From: Pseudomonas sp. Irchel s3f7 | GTDB taxonomy: Bacteria; Pseudomonadota; Gammaproteobacteria; Pseudomonadales; Pseudomonadaceae | Direction: 5' to 3' | Assembly: GCF_900187615.1 (NCBI RefSeq) | Contig: NZ_FYDO01000035.1 | Location: 1-59,651, forward strand | DNA: 59,651 nucleotides | Part shown: one piece after another, positions 1-8,367 of the stretch | Layout: the number at the start of each line of letters is the position of its first letter | How positions within the stretch are numbered: position 1 is the stretch's first letter | Made by a program: the position numbers and the translations under genes | The notes under the pieces: model-generated | Databases searched by the model: none | What the model saw: only the letters and a program-made list of their open reading frames with translations | Told to the model about the DNA's origin: nothing

Positions 1-120
1 ACGGGTCAGCTGGAAGGGATAAACAATCGAATAAAGGTCATCAAGCGGATGGCGTACGGTTACCGGGATAGCGAATTCTTTTTCATGAAGATCAAGAGCG
101 TCTTTCCCGGTAATCCGTGA
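1..120 (+). pseudogene. ISL3-family transposase, C-terminal fragment (cut by window edge)
   Basis: The first 39 codons are open in frame 1 and end at TGA. They read TGQLEGINNRIKVIKRMAYG followed by a YRDSEFFFMKIKSVFPG-type tail, the conserved C-terminus of ISL3-family DDE transposases. The rest of the gene lies outside the window, so whether the element is intact cannot be judged. It sits directly before a truncated amidase, which suggests that the insertion, or a deletion next to it, removed the amidase N-terminus. Confidence 0.85.
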
Positions 121-126
121 AGAACC
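119..126. mobile_element. Probable right terminal inverted-repeat tip of the ISL3 element
   Basis: GAAGAACC overlaps the transposase stop codon. Its reverse complement GGTTCTTC resembles the GGNTCTTC-like tips of ISL3 elements. The element would therefore end at about position 126. The left end is outside the window, so the expected 8-bp target duplication cannot be verified. Confidence 0.5.
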
Positions 127-177
127 TCTTTTTATCCTGCGTAGTTGTGACGCTCAGCCCAATCGCTTAGGGCGTGA

Positions 178-1248
178 GCTCATTCCGTTCGTCTGTACTT
201 AGGGGAATTACAGAATCCGCGGAACACCAAGCGGGATGCTTCCGGCTCCAGCAGCGGTTCTGCCGCCGCCGTGGCGGCAGCGTTTGCACCGTTTGCGCTA
301 GGGTCGGACACGAGCGGCTCGATCCGCGCGCCGGCCAGCGTCACCGGCACAGTGGGTTTGCGACCTTCGCTGGGGTTGATCAGCCGCAGCGGCATTATTC
401 CGCTGTCGCTCGCGTTCGATACAGCAGGCGTCATCACCAACAGCGTGCTGGATCAGGCCATCGTGCTCGATGCGATCAAGGGCCAGGACAAAAGTGATCC
501 GGCGACCCTCGACCTTGCTGCAGATAAAATACAGTTCGAACCGGCACTGAGCCGTTCCTCGTTGCTAGGCAAGACCATTGGCGTGATCACCAATTTCAAA
601 GGCGCCAATCCAGAGGTGGATGCAGTCTTCAAGGCCGCTCAGGAAACCCTCGGCAAGCGCGGCGCTCGTGTCGTCTCCATCGAACTGCGAAAAGCTTTTG
701 AAACCTTATGGAGCGATGTGCTCGGTCCAGTGGGAGAGGGCGAATTCAAGCCTCAATTCGAACGCTACCTCGCCACCCTCAATCCGGGCCAACCGCGAAC
801 GCTTGCGCAGTTTCTCGAGCTGGCCAGGCAAAATCAGGCGCAAAACGCTGCACACGGGATGAACCCGGCACGCCTGGCCGGACTGGAAACGGTCGCGAAT
901 GCCACAAGCACCGATTCGCCGCAGTACATCTCCATCCTCTCCCGGAAGATTCCTCAGTTGCGCGCGCAGCTGATGGAGATCATGAAGCAGAACAAAGTCG
1001 ACAGTCTGTTCTTCGCGACCATCAACTGCCCGGCGTCGGTGGTGCATGGCGTGACCGATGACAGTTACGTCTGCACATCCGGCGATACCTATGCGTCGTC
1101 GTATATTGCCTCCGCCACAGGATTTCCCGAGATTACGGTTCCGGCAGGCACCATCAAGGGCAACCTGCCGGTCGGTGTTTCGTTCCTGGGCGGCTATGGC
1201 GAAGACGCCAAGGTGGTTGGTTTCGGCTACGCGTTCCTTGGTCGGTAA
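178..1248 (+). pseudogene. Amidase-signature hydrolase, N-terminally truncated
   Basis: The frame is open from 178 and reads into the amidase signature DASGSSSGSAAAVAAAFAPF, then GSDTSGSIRAPASVTGTVGL, and runs to a normal C-terminus (GFPEITVPAG...LPVGVSFLGGYGEDAKVVGFGYAFLGR). The glycine/serine-rich block with the cis-Ser and Ser nucleophile is present. The first hundred or so residues of the family, including the catalytic Lys and any signal peptide, are missing, and homology starts only about 50 bp after the IS end. A GTG at 271 could start a shorter product, but that would lack part of the active site. Best read as a gene inactivated by the IS. It converges with the next LysR gene, 3 bp away. 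Confidence 0.85.
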
Positions 1249-1251
1249 TCG

Positions 1252-2136
1252 TCAGATCTGTGTCAGCAGCCAGGTACGAAACGCGACGAGTGATGGCAGC
1301 ATTTCGTTGCGCGGCGGATAAGCCAGGTAATAACTGCGCTGGCTGGCAAAGGGTCGATCGAGACTGATGAGTTCGCTGTTGGCCAACTCGTCGGCCACCA
1401 GAATACGCGGTACCAGACCGATGCCGATGCCGGCCCTGACGGCCTGGATCAAGTGCGAAGTGAGTTCGAAGCTCGGGCCGAGCCGCATCATCCGATGGGG
1501 CAGGCCTTGGTGGCTGAACCACTCGCCCCAGACGTTGGCATTGCTCGCGACGTTGAGTAGCGTCTGACCGCCAATGCGTTCCGGGGTCCAGGTGTCGTGG
1601 GCTTCGGCCGCTTGTGGGGACATGATCACCATCAGTTCTTCGGTGTGCAGGCGATGGCTGATCAAGCCTGGAAAGTCGGCATTGCCAACGACAATCGCGG
1701 CGTCGATGCCGCTGGTTTCAAAGTCAATGGCGTCGATTCGGGAATTGATGTGTACCAGGATGCCTGGGTGGGTTTTGTAGAAATCATGCAGGCGCGGCAA
1801 TAACCACTTTGAGCCGAAGGTCGGCAAGGTGGCCAGGCGTAACGTGCCGCTGCCTGATTGATAAGCCATGGCCTGCAACGTGGCGCTGCGTATGCGCCCG
1901 AGCGCTTCGCTCATTTCCCGCTGATAAAGACGACCGACATCGGTCAGTTGTACTTGCCGGCCTTCACGGCGGAACAGCGTCAGGCCCAGTTGCTGCTCCA
2001 GCGCTTGGACTTGCCGGCTCACGGCGCTTTGAGTCAGTGAGAGCTCCATCGCTGCACGGGTATAGCTTTCATGTCGGGCGGCGGCTTCAAACGCCAGCAG
2101 CAACGACATTGAAGGGGTGAGGTGACGGTAATTCAT
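1252..2136 (-). CDS. LysR-family regulator, GcvA-like
   Basis: 294 aa. The N-terminal winged HTH (about residues 5-65, with SYTRAAMELSLTQSAVSRQV and LGLTLFRREGR) is typical of the GcvA/AmpR branch, which favours hydrophobic starts such as LTPSMSLLLAFEAAARHES. The effector domain follows (GTLRLATLPTFGSKWLLPRL). It is transcribed divergently from the YdiJ-type dehydrogenase across about 158 bp, so by the usual LysR arrangement it may control that gene. The effector is unknown. The start is the only well-placed ATG. Confidence 0.9.
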   Translation of the reverse strand: MNYRHLTPSMSLLLAFEAAARHESYTRAAMELSLTQSAVSRQVQALEQQLGLTLFRREGRQVQLTDVGRLYQREMSEALGRIRSATLQAMAYQSGSGTLRLATLPTFGSKWLLPRLHDFYKTHPGILVHINSRIDAIDFETSGIDAAIVVGNADFPGLISHRLHTEELMVIMSPQAAEAHDTWTPERIGGQTLLNVASNANVWGEWFSHQGLPHRMMRLGPSFELTSHLIQAVRAGIGIGLVPRILVADELANSELISLDRPFASQRSYYLAYPPRNEMLPSLVAFRTWLLTQI

Positions 2137-2294
2137 TCGTAAAAGTCATCGATAGCGGCAGGATTATCCGTTTGTCTGGTGCCGGACCCTGCAGGATCAT
2201 TGGTGTAGCTGAAGACCTGAGGCTGCCGCATTAATGCTCAGGCGACAAGTGTTTTGAGTTTTCCGTGAATAGACCAACAAGAGACCCGCCTGCG
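2137..2294. promoter_or_regulatory. Divergent intergenic region, LysR / ydiJ-like gene
   Basis: This 158-bp spacer must hold both promoters. Near the dehydrogenase start, CCTGAG and CTCAGG form a spaced inverted repeat (about 2215-2241) that could be an operator or leader hairpin. No clear sigma-70 boxes could be fixed by eye. Confidence 0.35.
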
Positions 2295-5200
2295 ATGATC
2301 GCTCAGTTGCCTACCGTTGCACTCGCGGCACAGTACCCGGAATTTCTGCAAGCCCTGCGTGCCAGCGGCTTTCGCGGTCAGCTCAGCGCTGACTACGCCA
2401 CCCGCACCGTGCTGGCGACCGATAACTCGATTTATCAGCGTCTTCCGCAAGCGGCGGTGTTCCCCTTGGATGTGGATGACATCGTACGCATCGCGACCTT
2501 GATGGCCGAGCGACGCTTTCGCCAGATCAAGCTGACCCCGCGCGGTGGTGGCACCGGCACCAACGGGCAGTCATTGACCGATGGCATCGTGGTCGATCTG
2601 TCGCGGCACATGAACACCATCCTCGAAATCAACGTCGCCGAGCGCTGGGTGCGGGTGCAGGCGGGCGCGGTCAAAGACCAGCTCAATGCCGCGCTCAAAC
2701 CTCACGGGCTGTTCTTCGCGCCGGAGTTGTCGACGTCCAACCGTGCCACCGTCGGCGGCATGATCAACACCGACGCCAGCGGCCAGGGCAGTTGCACCTA
2801 TGGCAAGACCCGTGATCACGTTCTGGAATTGCATAGCGTGCTGCTCGGTGGTGAGCGCTTGCACAGCCATCCGCTGTCAGATGCGGAACTGGAGGCGGCT
2901 TGCACGCGGCCCGGCCGTATCGGCCATGTGTATCGGGTGGCGCGCAGTATTCATGAGACCCAGTCCGACCTGATCGAGGCGGTGTTTCCCAAGCTCAACC
3001 GTTGTCTGACCGGTTATGACCTGGCGCACCTGCGCAATGAGCAAGGGCGTTTCAACCTCAACAGCGTGCTCTGCGGTGCGGAAGGGTCACTGGGCTACAT
3101 TGTCGAAGCCAAGCTCAACGTGCTGCCAATTCCAAAATACTCAGTGCTGGTGAATGTGTGTTACGGCAGCTTCATGGATGCGCTGCGCGATGCCAATGCG
3201 TTGTTGGTGCACAAGCCGTTGTCCATCGAAACCGTGGACTCCAGGGTGTTGCTGCTGGCGATGAAAGACATCGTCTGGCATAGCGTCGCCGAGTATTTTC
3301 CGACGGACGCCGAGCGCCCGACGCTGGGCATCAATCTGGTGGAGTTCAGCGGTGAAGACGTGACGCAAGTGAACGCTCACGTAGAGTTGTTCGTGGCGCA
3401 TCTGAAGGCCGACACGACGATCGAGCGGCTGGGCCACACGTTGGCGGACGGCGCCGAAGCCGTGTCCCGCGTCTACACCATGCGCAAGCGATCGGTCGGA
3501 CTGTTGGGTAACGTCGAAGGCGAGATTCGGCCACAGCCTTTTGTTGAAGACACCGCCGTGCCGCCGGAGAAACTGGCCGACTACATCGCCGAGTTTCGTG
3601 CGTTGCTCGATAGTTATGGCCTGAGCTATGGCATGTTCGGTCACGTCGATGCCGGCGTGTTGCATGTGCGCCCGGCGCTGGACATGAAAGACCCGGCCCA
3701 GGCTGCACTCGTCAAACCGATTTCCGATGCTGTGGCCGAGCTGACAAAGCGTTACGGGGGGCTGCTGTGGGGCGAGCACGGCAAAGGTTTACGCTCGGAA
3801 TACGTTCCCGGGTTTTTTGGTGAGCTGTACCCGGCGTTGCAATCGCTCAAGGGGGCGTTCGACCCACACAATCAGTTCAACCCCGGGAAGATCTGCACAC
3901 CCCCAGATGCTGCCCAAGGTTTGCTCAAGGTTAACGAAGTTTCGCTGCGGGGTGATTTGGATCGGCAGATTGATGAGCGTGTCTGGCAAAGCTTTGGCAC
4001 CGCGATGCACTGCAACGGTAATGGCGCCTGCTACAACTACGACCCCAACGATGCGATGTGTCCGTCGTGGAAAGCTACACGTGAGCGGCAGCACTCGCCG
4101 AAGGGAAGGGCCTCGTTGATTCGCGAATGGTTGCGTTTGCAAGGCGCGGCCAATATCGATGTATTGCAAGCGGCCCGGGGCAAGTGGTCATGGTTGAGCG
4201 GGTTGCCGACGAGGTTGCGCAATAACCTGGCGCGCTCGCACGGCGAGTCGGACTTCTCGCATGAAGTCTATGACGCGATGGCGGGCTGCCTGGCCTGCAA
4301 ATCCTGCGCGGGACAATGCCCGGTCAAAGTCAACGTCCCGGAGTTCCGCTCGCGTTTTCTGGAGCTGTACCACGGTCGCTATCAACGTCCTCTGCGTGAC
4401 TACCTGATCGGCTCGCTGGAGTTCACGATTCCATACATGGCTTACGCGCCGGGCCTGTACAACGCAGTGATGGGCTCGAAATGGGTGAGCCGCCTTCTTG
4501 AGCGACAAGTCGGCATGCTCGACAGCCCACTGATCCACCGGCATGACTTGCAGGCCACTTTGACCCGCTGCAACGTCGCGGTCGCCAGCGTGCCAGCTCT
4601 GCGCAAACTGACCGAGGCACAACGTGAGCGCAGCGTGGTGTTGGTGCAGGACGCCTTCACCCGTTACTTCGAAACGCCGTTGCTGGCGAGCTTCATCCAG
4701 TTGGCTCATCAATTGGGTTATCAGGTGTTTCTGCCGCCCTATAGCCCCAACGGCAAGCCTTTGCACGTTCAGGGTTTCCTCGGAGCGTTCGCCAAGGCGG
4801 CGATCCGCAACGGCAATCAGCTCAAGGCTCTCGCCGACTGCGGCGTAGCACTGGTGGGATTGGACCCGGCGATGACGCTGGTCTACCGCCAGGAATATCA
4901 GAAAGTACCAGGACTCAATGATTGCCCGAAAGTCTTGCTCCCGCAGGAGTGGCTGTTCGATGTGTTGCCCGCAAACTCGCCTCCCGCTACCCAGACATTC
5001 CGTTTGTTGGCGCACTGCACTGAGAAGACCAATGTCCCGGCCAGTACTTCGCAATGGGAAGCCGTGTTTGCCCGGCTTGGGCTCAAGCTAGTGACAGAGG
5101 CGACCGGCTGCTGTGGCATGTCCGGCACCTACGGCCATGAGGCGCGGAATCAGAACACCTCGCGGACCATTTTCGAGCAGTCATGGGCTGGCAAGTTGGA

Positions 5201-5324
5201 TGAAAAGGGCGAAGCGCTGGCGACGGGTTATTCCTGCCGCAGCCAGGTAAAGCGCTTAACCGACAGGCAGCTGCGTCATCCGCTGGACGTGGTGTTGGAG
5301 TATGCGCAGCTAGCTCACCGATAA
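2295..5324 (+). CDS. ydiJ: FAD- and Fe-S-binding dehydrogenase, YdiJ type (D-2-hydroxyglutarate dehydrogenase family)
   Basis: 1009 aa from ATG 2295; a GTG at 2265 is in frame but has no better ribosome site. Domains in order: a PCMH-type FAD-binding domain with PRGGGTGTNGQSL near residues 82-94; the FAD-linked oxidase C-terminal domain (GHVDAGVLHVRP, LWGEHGKGLRSEYVPGFFG); a ferredoxin-like 4Fe-4S segment CLACKSCAGQCP near residues 665-676; and a C-terminal cysteine-rich CCG-type region with TGCCGMSGTYGHE near residue 939. Length and order match E. coli YdiJ, which oxidises D-2-hydroxyglutarate to 2-oxoglutarate and passes electrons to the respiratory chain. D-lactate or glycolate specificity cannot be excluded from sequence. 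An integrase remnant touches its 3' end. Confidence 0.85.
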   Translation: MIAQLPTVALAAQYPEFLQALRASGFRGQLSADYATRTVLATDNSIYQRLPQAAVFPLDVDDIVRIATLMAERRFRQIKLTPRGGGTGTNGQSLTDGIVVDLSRHMNTILEINVAERWVRVQAGAVKDQLNAALKPHGLFFAPELSTSNRATVGGMINTDASGQGSCTYGKTRDHVLELHSVLLGGERLHSHPLSDAELEAACTRPGRIGHVYRVARSIHETQSDLIEAVFPKLNRCLTGYDLAHLRNEQGRFNLNSVLCGAEGSLGYIVEAKLNVLPIPKYSVLVNVCYGSFMDALRDANALLVHKPLSIETVDSRVLLLAMKDIVWHSVAEYFPTDAERPTLGINLVEFSGEDVTQVNAHVELFVAHLKADTTIERLGHTLADGAEAVSRVYTMRKRSVGLLGNVEGEIRPQPFVEDTAVPPEKLADYIAEFRALLDSYGLSYGMFGHVDAGVLHVRPALDMKDPAQAALVKPISDAVAELTKRYGGLLWGEHGKGLRSEYVPGFFGELYPALQSLKGAFDPHNQFNPGKICTPPDAAQGLLKVNEVSLRGDLDRQIDERVWQSFGTAMHCNGNGACYNYDPNDAMCPSWKATRERQHSPKGRASLIREWLRLQGAANIDVLQAARGKWSWLSGLPTRLRNNLARSHGESDFSHEVYDAMAGCLACKSCAGQCPVKVNVPEFRSRFLELYHGRYQRPLRDYLIGSLEFTIPYMAYAPGLYNAVMGSKWVSRLLERQVGMLDSPLIHRHDLQATLTRCNVAVASVPALRKLTEAQRERSVVLVQDAFTRYFETPLLASFIQLAHQLGYQVFLPPYSPNGKPLHVQGFLGAFAKAAIRNGNQLKALADCGVALVGLDPAMTLVYRQEYQKVPGLNDCPKVLLPQEWLFDVLPANSPPATQTFRLLAHCTEKTNVPASTSQWEAVFARLGLKLVTEATGCCGMSGTYGHEARNQNTSRTIFEQSWAGKLDEKGEALATGYSCRSQVKRLTDRQLRHPLDVVLEYAQLAHR

Positions 5325-5832
5325 TGGGGGCGGCGTAAGTAGTCAGTGTATTCGTCCACTGTTGAGCATGTTTGACGTTTTTCCAACCGGCACGATGGGC
5401 CTCTATGTAATCGTTGGCTACGTCTTGGATCGTTACGGATTTCTGTATGCGATGGTGTTCAGCAGCCTGCTGTGCTGTGCGCTCATCATCACGCGCCTGC
5501 AACGGGTCAATGCCGTCCCGCAATAAACGTCGCTTATCGCTGCTGTTTTGCCGAGCCTCCTTTAAGCCGACTGCGGGGTAGGTGCCCAAGCCCATTTCTC
5601 TGCGTTTCCCCACAAGCTGGAACAGCAGTACCCAATATTTCTTCCCGTTGGGTTTGATCAGGAGGCGAAGACCATCACCATCCTCGTAGGCCGATTTCGC
5701 CTCCCACAACTTATCGATTGACTGCATTTTTTTAGGAGGTGTCCTACATCTTCCTGCGCTGTTTCGTATTGCTGTGTATCGATCTGAATGATTACCTAGC
5801 ATCAACTCGTCAATGATTGGCGGGCTAATCAT
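5325..5832 (-). pseudogene. P4-type tyrosine integrase, N-terminal remnant
   Basis: The minus-strand frame contains the N-terminal DUF4102-like part of a P4-type integrase: YEDGDGLRLLIKPNGKKYW, then GKRREMGLGTYPAVGLKEAR, LLRDGIDPLQARDDER and the start of the core-binding domain (VTIQDVANDYIEAHRAGW, QQWTNTLTTYAAPIIGEL). Integrase-like sequence stops where the frame enters the antisense of the upstream dehydrogenase, and the catalytic C-terminal domain with R-H-R-Y is gone. The likely start is ATG 5727, with leading codons possibly up to 5832. It is a relic of an integrated element. Confidence 0.8.
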
Positions 5833-5855
5833 CTATTCAAATCCATGGAGGGTTC

Positions 5856-5891
5856 ATGGCTAATGGTATTTTTGCCAGTACTCGGTATTAA
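5856..5891 (+). other. Very short ORF with a good ribosome site
   Basis: ATG 5856 follows GGAGGG at a suitable distance and encodes MANGIFASTRY before TAA. The stop overlaps the ATG of the next small ORF (TAATG), an arrangement typical of translational coupling. It may be a leader peptide or the remains of a decayed gene in the AT-rich stretch. Confidence 0.3.
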
Positions 5892-6004
5892 TGCGGTTTA
5901 GCCTGTCTTTTCCTTCTGGTGGGAGGCTCTTGGATAACATAAAAAAAGGTAAGCCTTATCAGGTGATCATTCAGGGAGAGTTACCGATCTCCATACGAAG
6001 GTGA
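5891..6004 (+). CDS. Hypothetical small protein (37 aa)
   Basis: Begins MRFSLSFPSGGRLLDNIKKG and ends QVIIQGELPISIRR. It starts at the ATG that overlaps the previous stop codon. No family is recognised. The residue pattern (alternating hydrophobic strand PYQVIIQGELPISI) looks protein-like rather than random, and the region is AT-richer than the core genome. It may be a fragment of a larger lost gene. Confidence 0.35.
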   Translation: MRFSLSFPSGGRLLDNIKKGKPYQVIIQGELPISIRR

Positions 6005-6041
6005 TCTAGGAAGTTACATTCTGAATTTGATCGAGAAAATC

Positions 6042-6464
6042 ATGCCCGGAGCGGAAAAGCGTTTAATTGAGGAAGGTTTCATTGTCTCTGTTTTGCTATT
6101 TAACGTGGTTACCTTGATTCCGTGGGTGACATTTTTTTGGCATAGTCAGGGCAATGATTCCGGAAATGATGGTCCGGCTGCTATTTTTTTGCTGGTTATT
6201 ACGGCCGTCGGGACTTTGTTTGTTATGCCAGTTTACAGTTTGGCGATTTATTTGACCGGGATTATAAGTTCAAGACGCCGCTTAAAGTGGATGGTGGTTT
6301 TGCCTTTGGGTGTGGTTGTGCTTTTTTGTATTTGCTCATCATTGCTGTGGGCGAAGGTGGGGGTGGATGGGGCATATCTGTTTTTCTTTGCAGCGCTGGG
6401 GTACGCGGTGCACGCTATACGCCTGCTCAAACAAGTTGTTGGGGTTGTCAAAGGCTGTCCGTAG
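6042..6464 (+). CDS. Hypothetical small integral membrane protein
   Basis: 140 aa from ATG 6042, or 145 aa from TTG 6027; neither has a strong ribosome site. Four hydrophobic spans are visible: VSVLLFNVVTLIPWVTFFW, IFLLVITAVGTLFVMPVYSL, WMVVLPLGVVVLFCICSSLL and AYLFFFAALGYAVHAI, joined by short basic loops (SSRRRLKW). No family is recognised. Base composition is clearly AT-richer than the neighbours and it lies beside the integrase remnant, so it was probably acquired by transfer. Small four-helix proteins in such places are sometimes immunity proteins, but nothing in the sequence shows that here. Confidence 0.6.
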   Translation: MPGAEKRLIEEGFIVSVLLFNVVTLIPWVTFFWHSQGNDSGNDGPAAIFLLVITAVGTLFVMPVYSLAIYLTGIISSRRRLKWMVVLPLGVVVLFCICSSLLWAKVGVDGAYLFFFAALGYAVHAIRLLKQVVGVVKGCP

Positions 6465-6656
6465 TCTGATGAGGGCGTCAAGTATTACAGTTGTGTAGGG
6501 GAGTGAGATTGTTCGAGTGAAAAGTTACTTGACGACGTCTCCATATTTCCCATCTTTTAAACCTTTGTCTGTCTCGCAAGTTTGAGGGGCTTTCTCGCAA
6601 TATTCGCTGACATTGCAGTTTATCGCTGTAAAAAAACTTCATTTACTCTGGCATCC

Positions 6657-6673
6657 GCAGATCACTGATCTGC
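6657..6673. promoter_or_regulatory. Perfect 8-bp palindrome upstream of yegP-like gene
   Basis: GCAGATCA-C-TGATCTGC is a perfect dyad with a 1-base centre, 28 bp before the start of the small YegP-type gene. It could be an operator, and its regulator is unknown. The 6465-6656 stretch before it shows no other recognisable feature. Confidence 0.35.
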
Positions 6674-6701
6674 AGTTACCAGCCATCGCAAGGAGCGAAC
6701 G

Positions 6702-6893
6702 ATGTATTTTGAAATCTACAGGCAGATCCGAGGGACTCTACAGACTGGCAGGGGTCAGTGGCGCTGGCGCTTGAGGGCGGGCAATCATGAAACGGTGGCC
6801 AGTGGCGAGGCCTACGTCAACAAGGCTGATTGCGTGCACGCCATCAGTTTGATCAAGGGTACGCACGATCAGACGCCAACCAAGGAAGTCTGA
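6702..6893 (+). CDS. YegP/DUF1508-type small protein
   Basis: 63 aa, starting at ATG after a strong AAGGAGCG ribosome site. The sequence (MYFEIYRQIRG, GQWRWRLRAGNHETVASGEA, VNKADCVHAISLIKG) is one copy of the DUF1508 alpha/beta unit; E. coli YegP carries two such units in tandem. The W-R-W-R-L strand and the SGEAY..K..C..AI helix are the family hallmarks. Its biochemical role is not established. It is monocistronic, with a possible operator palindrome just upstream. Confidence 0.8.
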   Translation: MYFEIYRQIRGTLQTGRGQWRWRLRAGNHETVASGEAYVNKADCVHAISLIKGTHDQTPTKEV

Positions 6894-7014
6894 TGGTGTG
6901 TGGTGAAGCTGCTCGCTCAGAGCAGCTTCGTTTCAACAGATCTCAGGGTTGTGAATAGACGCCAGTTGCATCCACTACCTAAACTGTCGGCAGACTTAGG
7001 GACGGGGGCAGTGG

Positions 7015-7941
7015 ATGAATCGTAACGAGCTACGCAAGGCTGATATCAACCTGATGGTGGTGTTCGAAACGCTGATGCTTGAGCGTAACGTGACTCGGGT
7101 GGCGGAAAAGCTGTTTCTCGGTCAGCCGACCATCAGCTCTGCGCTCAACCGTTTGCGGGCGATGTTCAATGACCCCTTGTTCATTCGGGTCGGGCATCGC
7201 ATGGAGCCGACAGCGCGAGCGGAAGAGATCATTCGACATCTGTCTCCCGCGTTGGACTCGCTGTCGGTGGCCTTGAGCCTGACCCATGATTTCGATCCCG
7301 CCAGCAGCACCATGACCTTTCGTATCGGGCTGTCCGACGACGTCGAGTTTGGCCTCTTGCCACCCTTGCTGCGTGCATTGCGCCAGGAGGCGCCAAGCGT
7401 GGTGTTTGTGGTGCAGCATGTCGATTACTGGCGGATCCCCGACTTGTTGGCGTCCGGCGATATCACGGTGGGCATCAGCCAGACCCGCGGTCTGCCGGCC
7501 AATGCCAAACGCAAGTTGTTGCGACACATCCAGCCCAGCATTTTACGGGCCGACGCCTCCGACATGCCGCTGACCCTCGACGAATATTGCTCGCGTCCGC
7601 ATGTGCTGGTATCCCATACCGCCAACGTCAGTGGCTACGCCGATGAGTGGCTGGCGGAGATCGGCCGTACGCGACAGGTGGTGCTCTCCGTTCCGCAATA
7701 CAGTTCGCTGCCGGCCCTGCTGGCCGGGACCGATCTGATTGCCAGCCTGCCGGACTACACCGCTGAGGCGATGGCCGTCTCCGGTCAATTATTCAAGGAG
7801 CCGTTTCCGTTCAAGACGCCGACCCTGGACTTGTCCATGGTCTGGCTCAGTCATGTCGACACCGACCCGGCCGAGCGCTGGCTGCGTGCGCGCCTGGAAG
7901 CGTTCATGAGCGAGCGCGCTGTGTTGCCCCTGCCTGAGTGA
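7015..7941 (+). CDS. LysR-family regulator
   Basis: 308 aa. The HTH lies in about residues 8-66 (LMVVFETLMLERNVTRVAEK, GQPTISSALNRLRAMFNDPL), in the NodD/LeuO-like style with 'DINLMVVFETL'. The effector-binding domain follows (TFRIGLSDDVEFGLLPPLLR). It sits 57 bp before the CHMI isomerase gene on the same strand, so the two may be co-transcribed or functionally linked. Its effector cannot be predicted from sequence. Confidence 0.9.
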   Translation: MNRNELRKADINLMVVFETLMLERNVTRVAEKLFLGQPTISSALNRLRAMFNDPLFIRVGHRMEPTARAEEIIRHLSPALDSLSVALSLTHDFDPASSTMTFRIGLSDDVEFGLLPPLLRALRQEAPSVVFVVQHVDYWRIPDLLASGDITVGISQTRGLPANAKRKLLRHIQPSILRADASDMPLTLDEYCSRPHVLVSHTANVSGYADEWLAEIGRTRQVVLSVPQYSSLPALLAGTDLIASLPDYTAEAMAVSGQLFKEPFPFKTPTLDLSMVWLSHVDTDPAERWLRARLEAFMSERAVLPLPE

Positions 7942-7998
7942 GCAGGGCGACAGCGTGATATATGTAGGATCTTTCCACCCACCATCAGGATCAATGTC

Positions 7999-8364
7999 AT
8001 GCCTCACCTGCACATGGAATACACCGCCAACTTGCCTGAACTGAATGCCGACGTAGCGTTGATGCGGCTGAACAATACGCTGGTGGCTTCTGGTCAATTC
8101 GGTGTCGAGTTCGACATCAAGAGTCGTGCAGTGAAGGTCGAGACATTCAAGGTCGGAACGGCTTTGGCGGAGCGGGCGTTTGTGCATGTGAAGCTTGCGC
8201 TGTTGAGCGGCCGTTCCGCGCAGATCAAACAGCAGTTGTCGGAAAGCTTACTGGCTGTAGTGCAGGACCTGTGCGAATGGCCAGCAGGCATCGAAGTCCA
8301 GCTATGTGTGGAGATACTCGATATCGATCGCGAGTCCTACAGCAAGACGGCCATTAACAACTGA
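7999..8364 (+). CDS. hpcD: 5-carboxymethyl-2-hydroxymuconate Delta-isomerase (CHMI)
   Basis: 121 aa, tautomerase superfamily. It begins MPHLHMEYTANLPE; Pro2, exposed after removal of Met, is the catalytic general base of the family. Length and fold signature (FKVGTALAERAFVHVKLALL, RSAQIKQQLSESLL) match CHMI, which isomerises 5-carboxymethyl-2-hydroxymuconate in homoprotocatechuate degradation. None of the other hpc/hpa genes lies nearby, so the physiological substrate is open. It converges with the next LysR gene, 3 bp apart. Confidence 0.85.
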   Translation: MPHLHMEYTANLPELNADVALMRLNNTLVASGQFGVEFDIKSRAVKVETFKVGTALAERAFVHVKLALLSGRSAQIKQQLSESLLAVVQDLCEWPAGIEVQLCVEILDIDRESYSKTAINN

Positions 8365-8367
8365 GAC

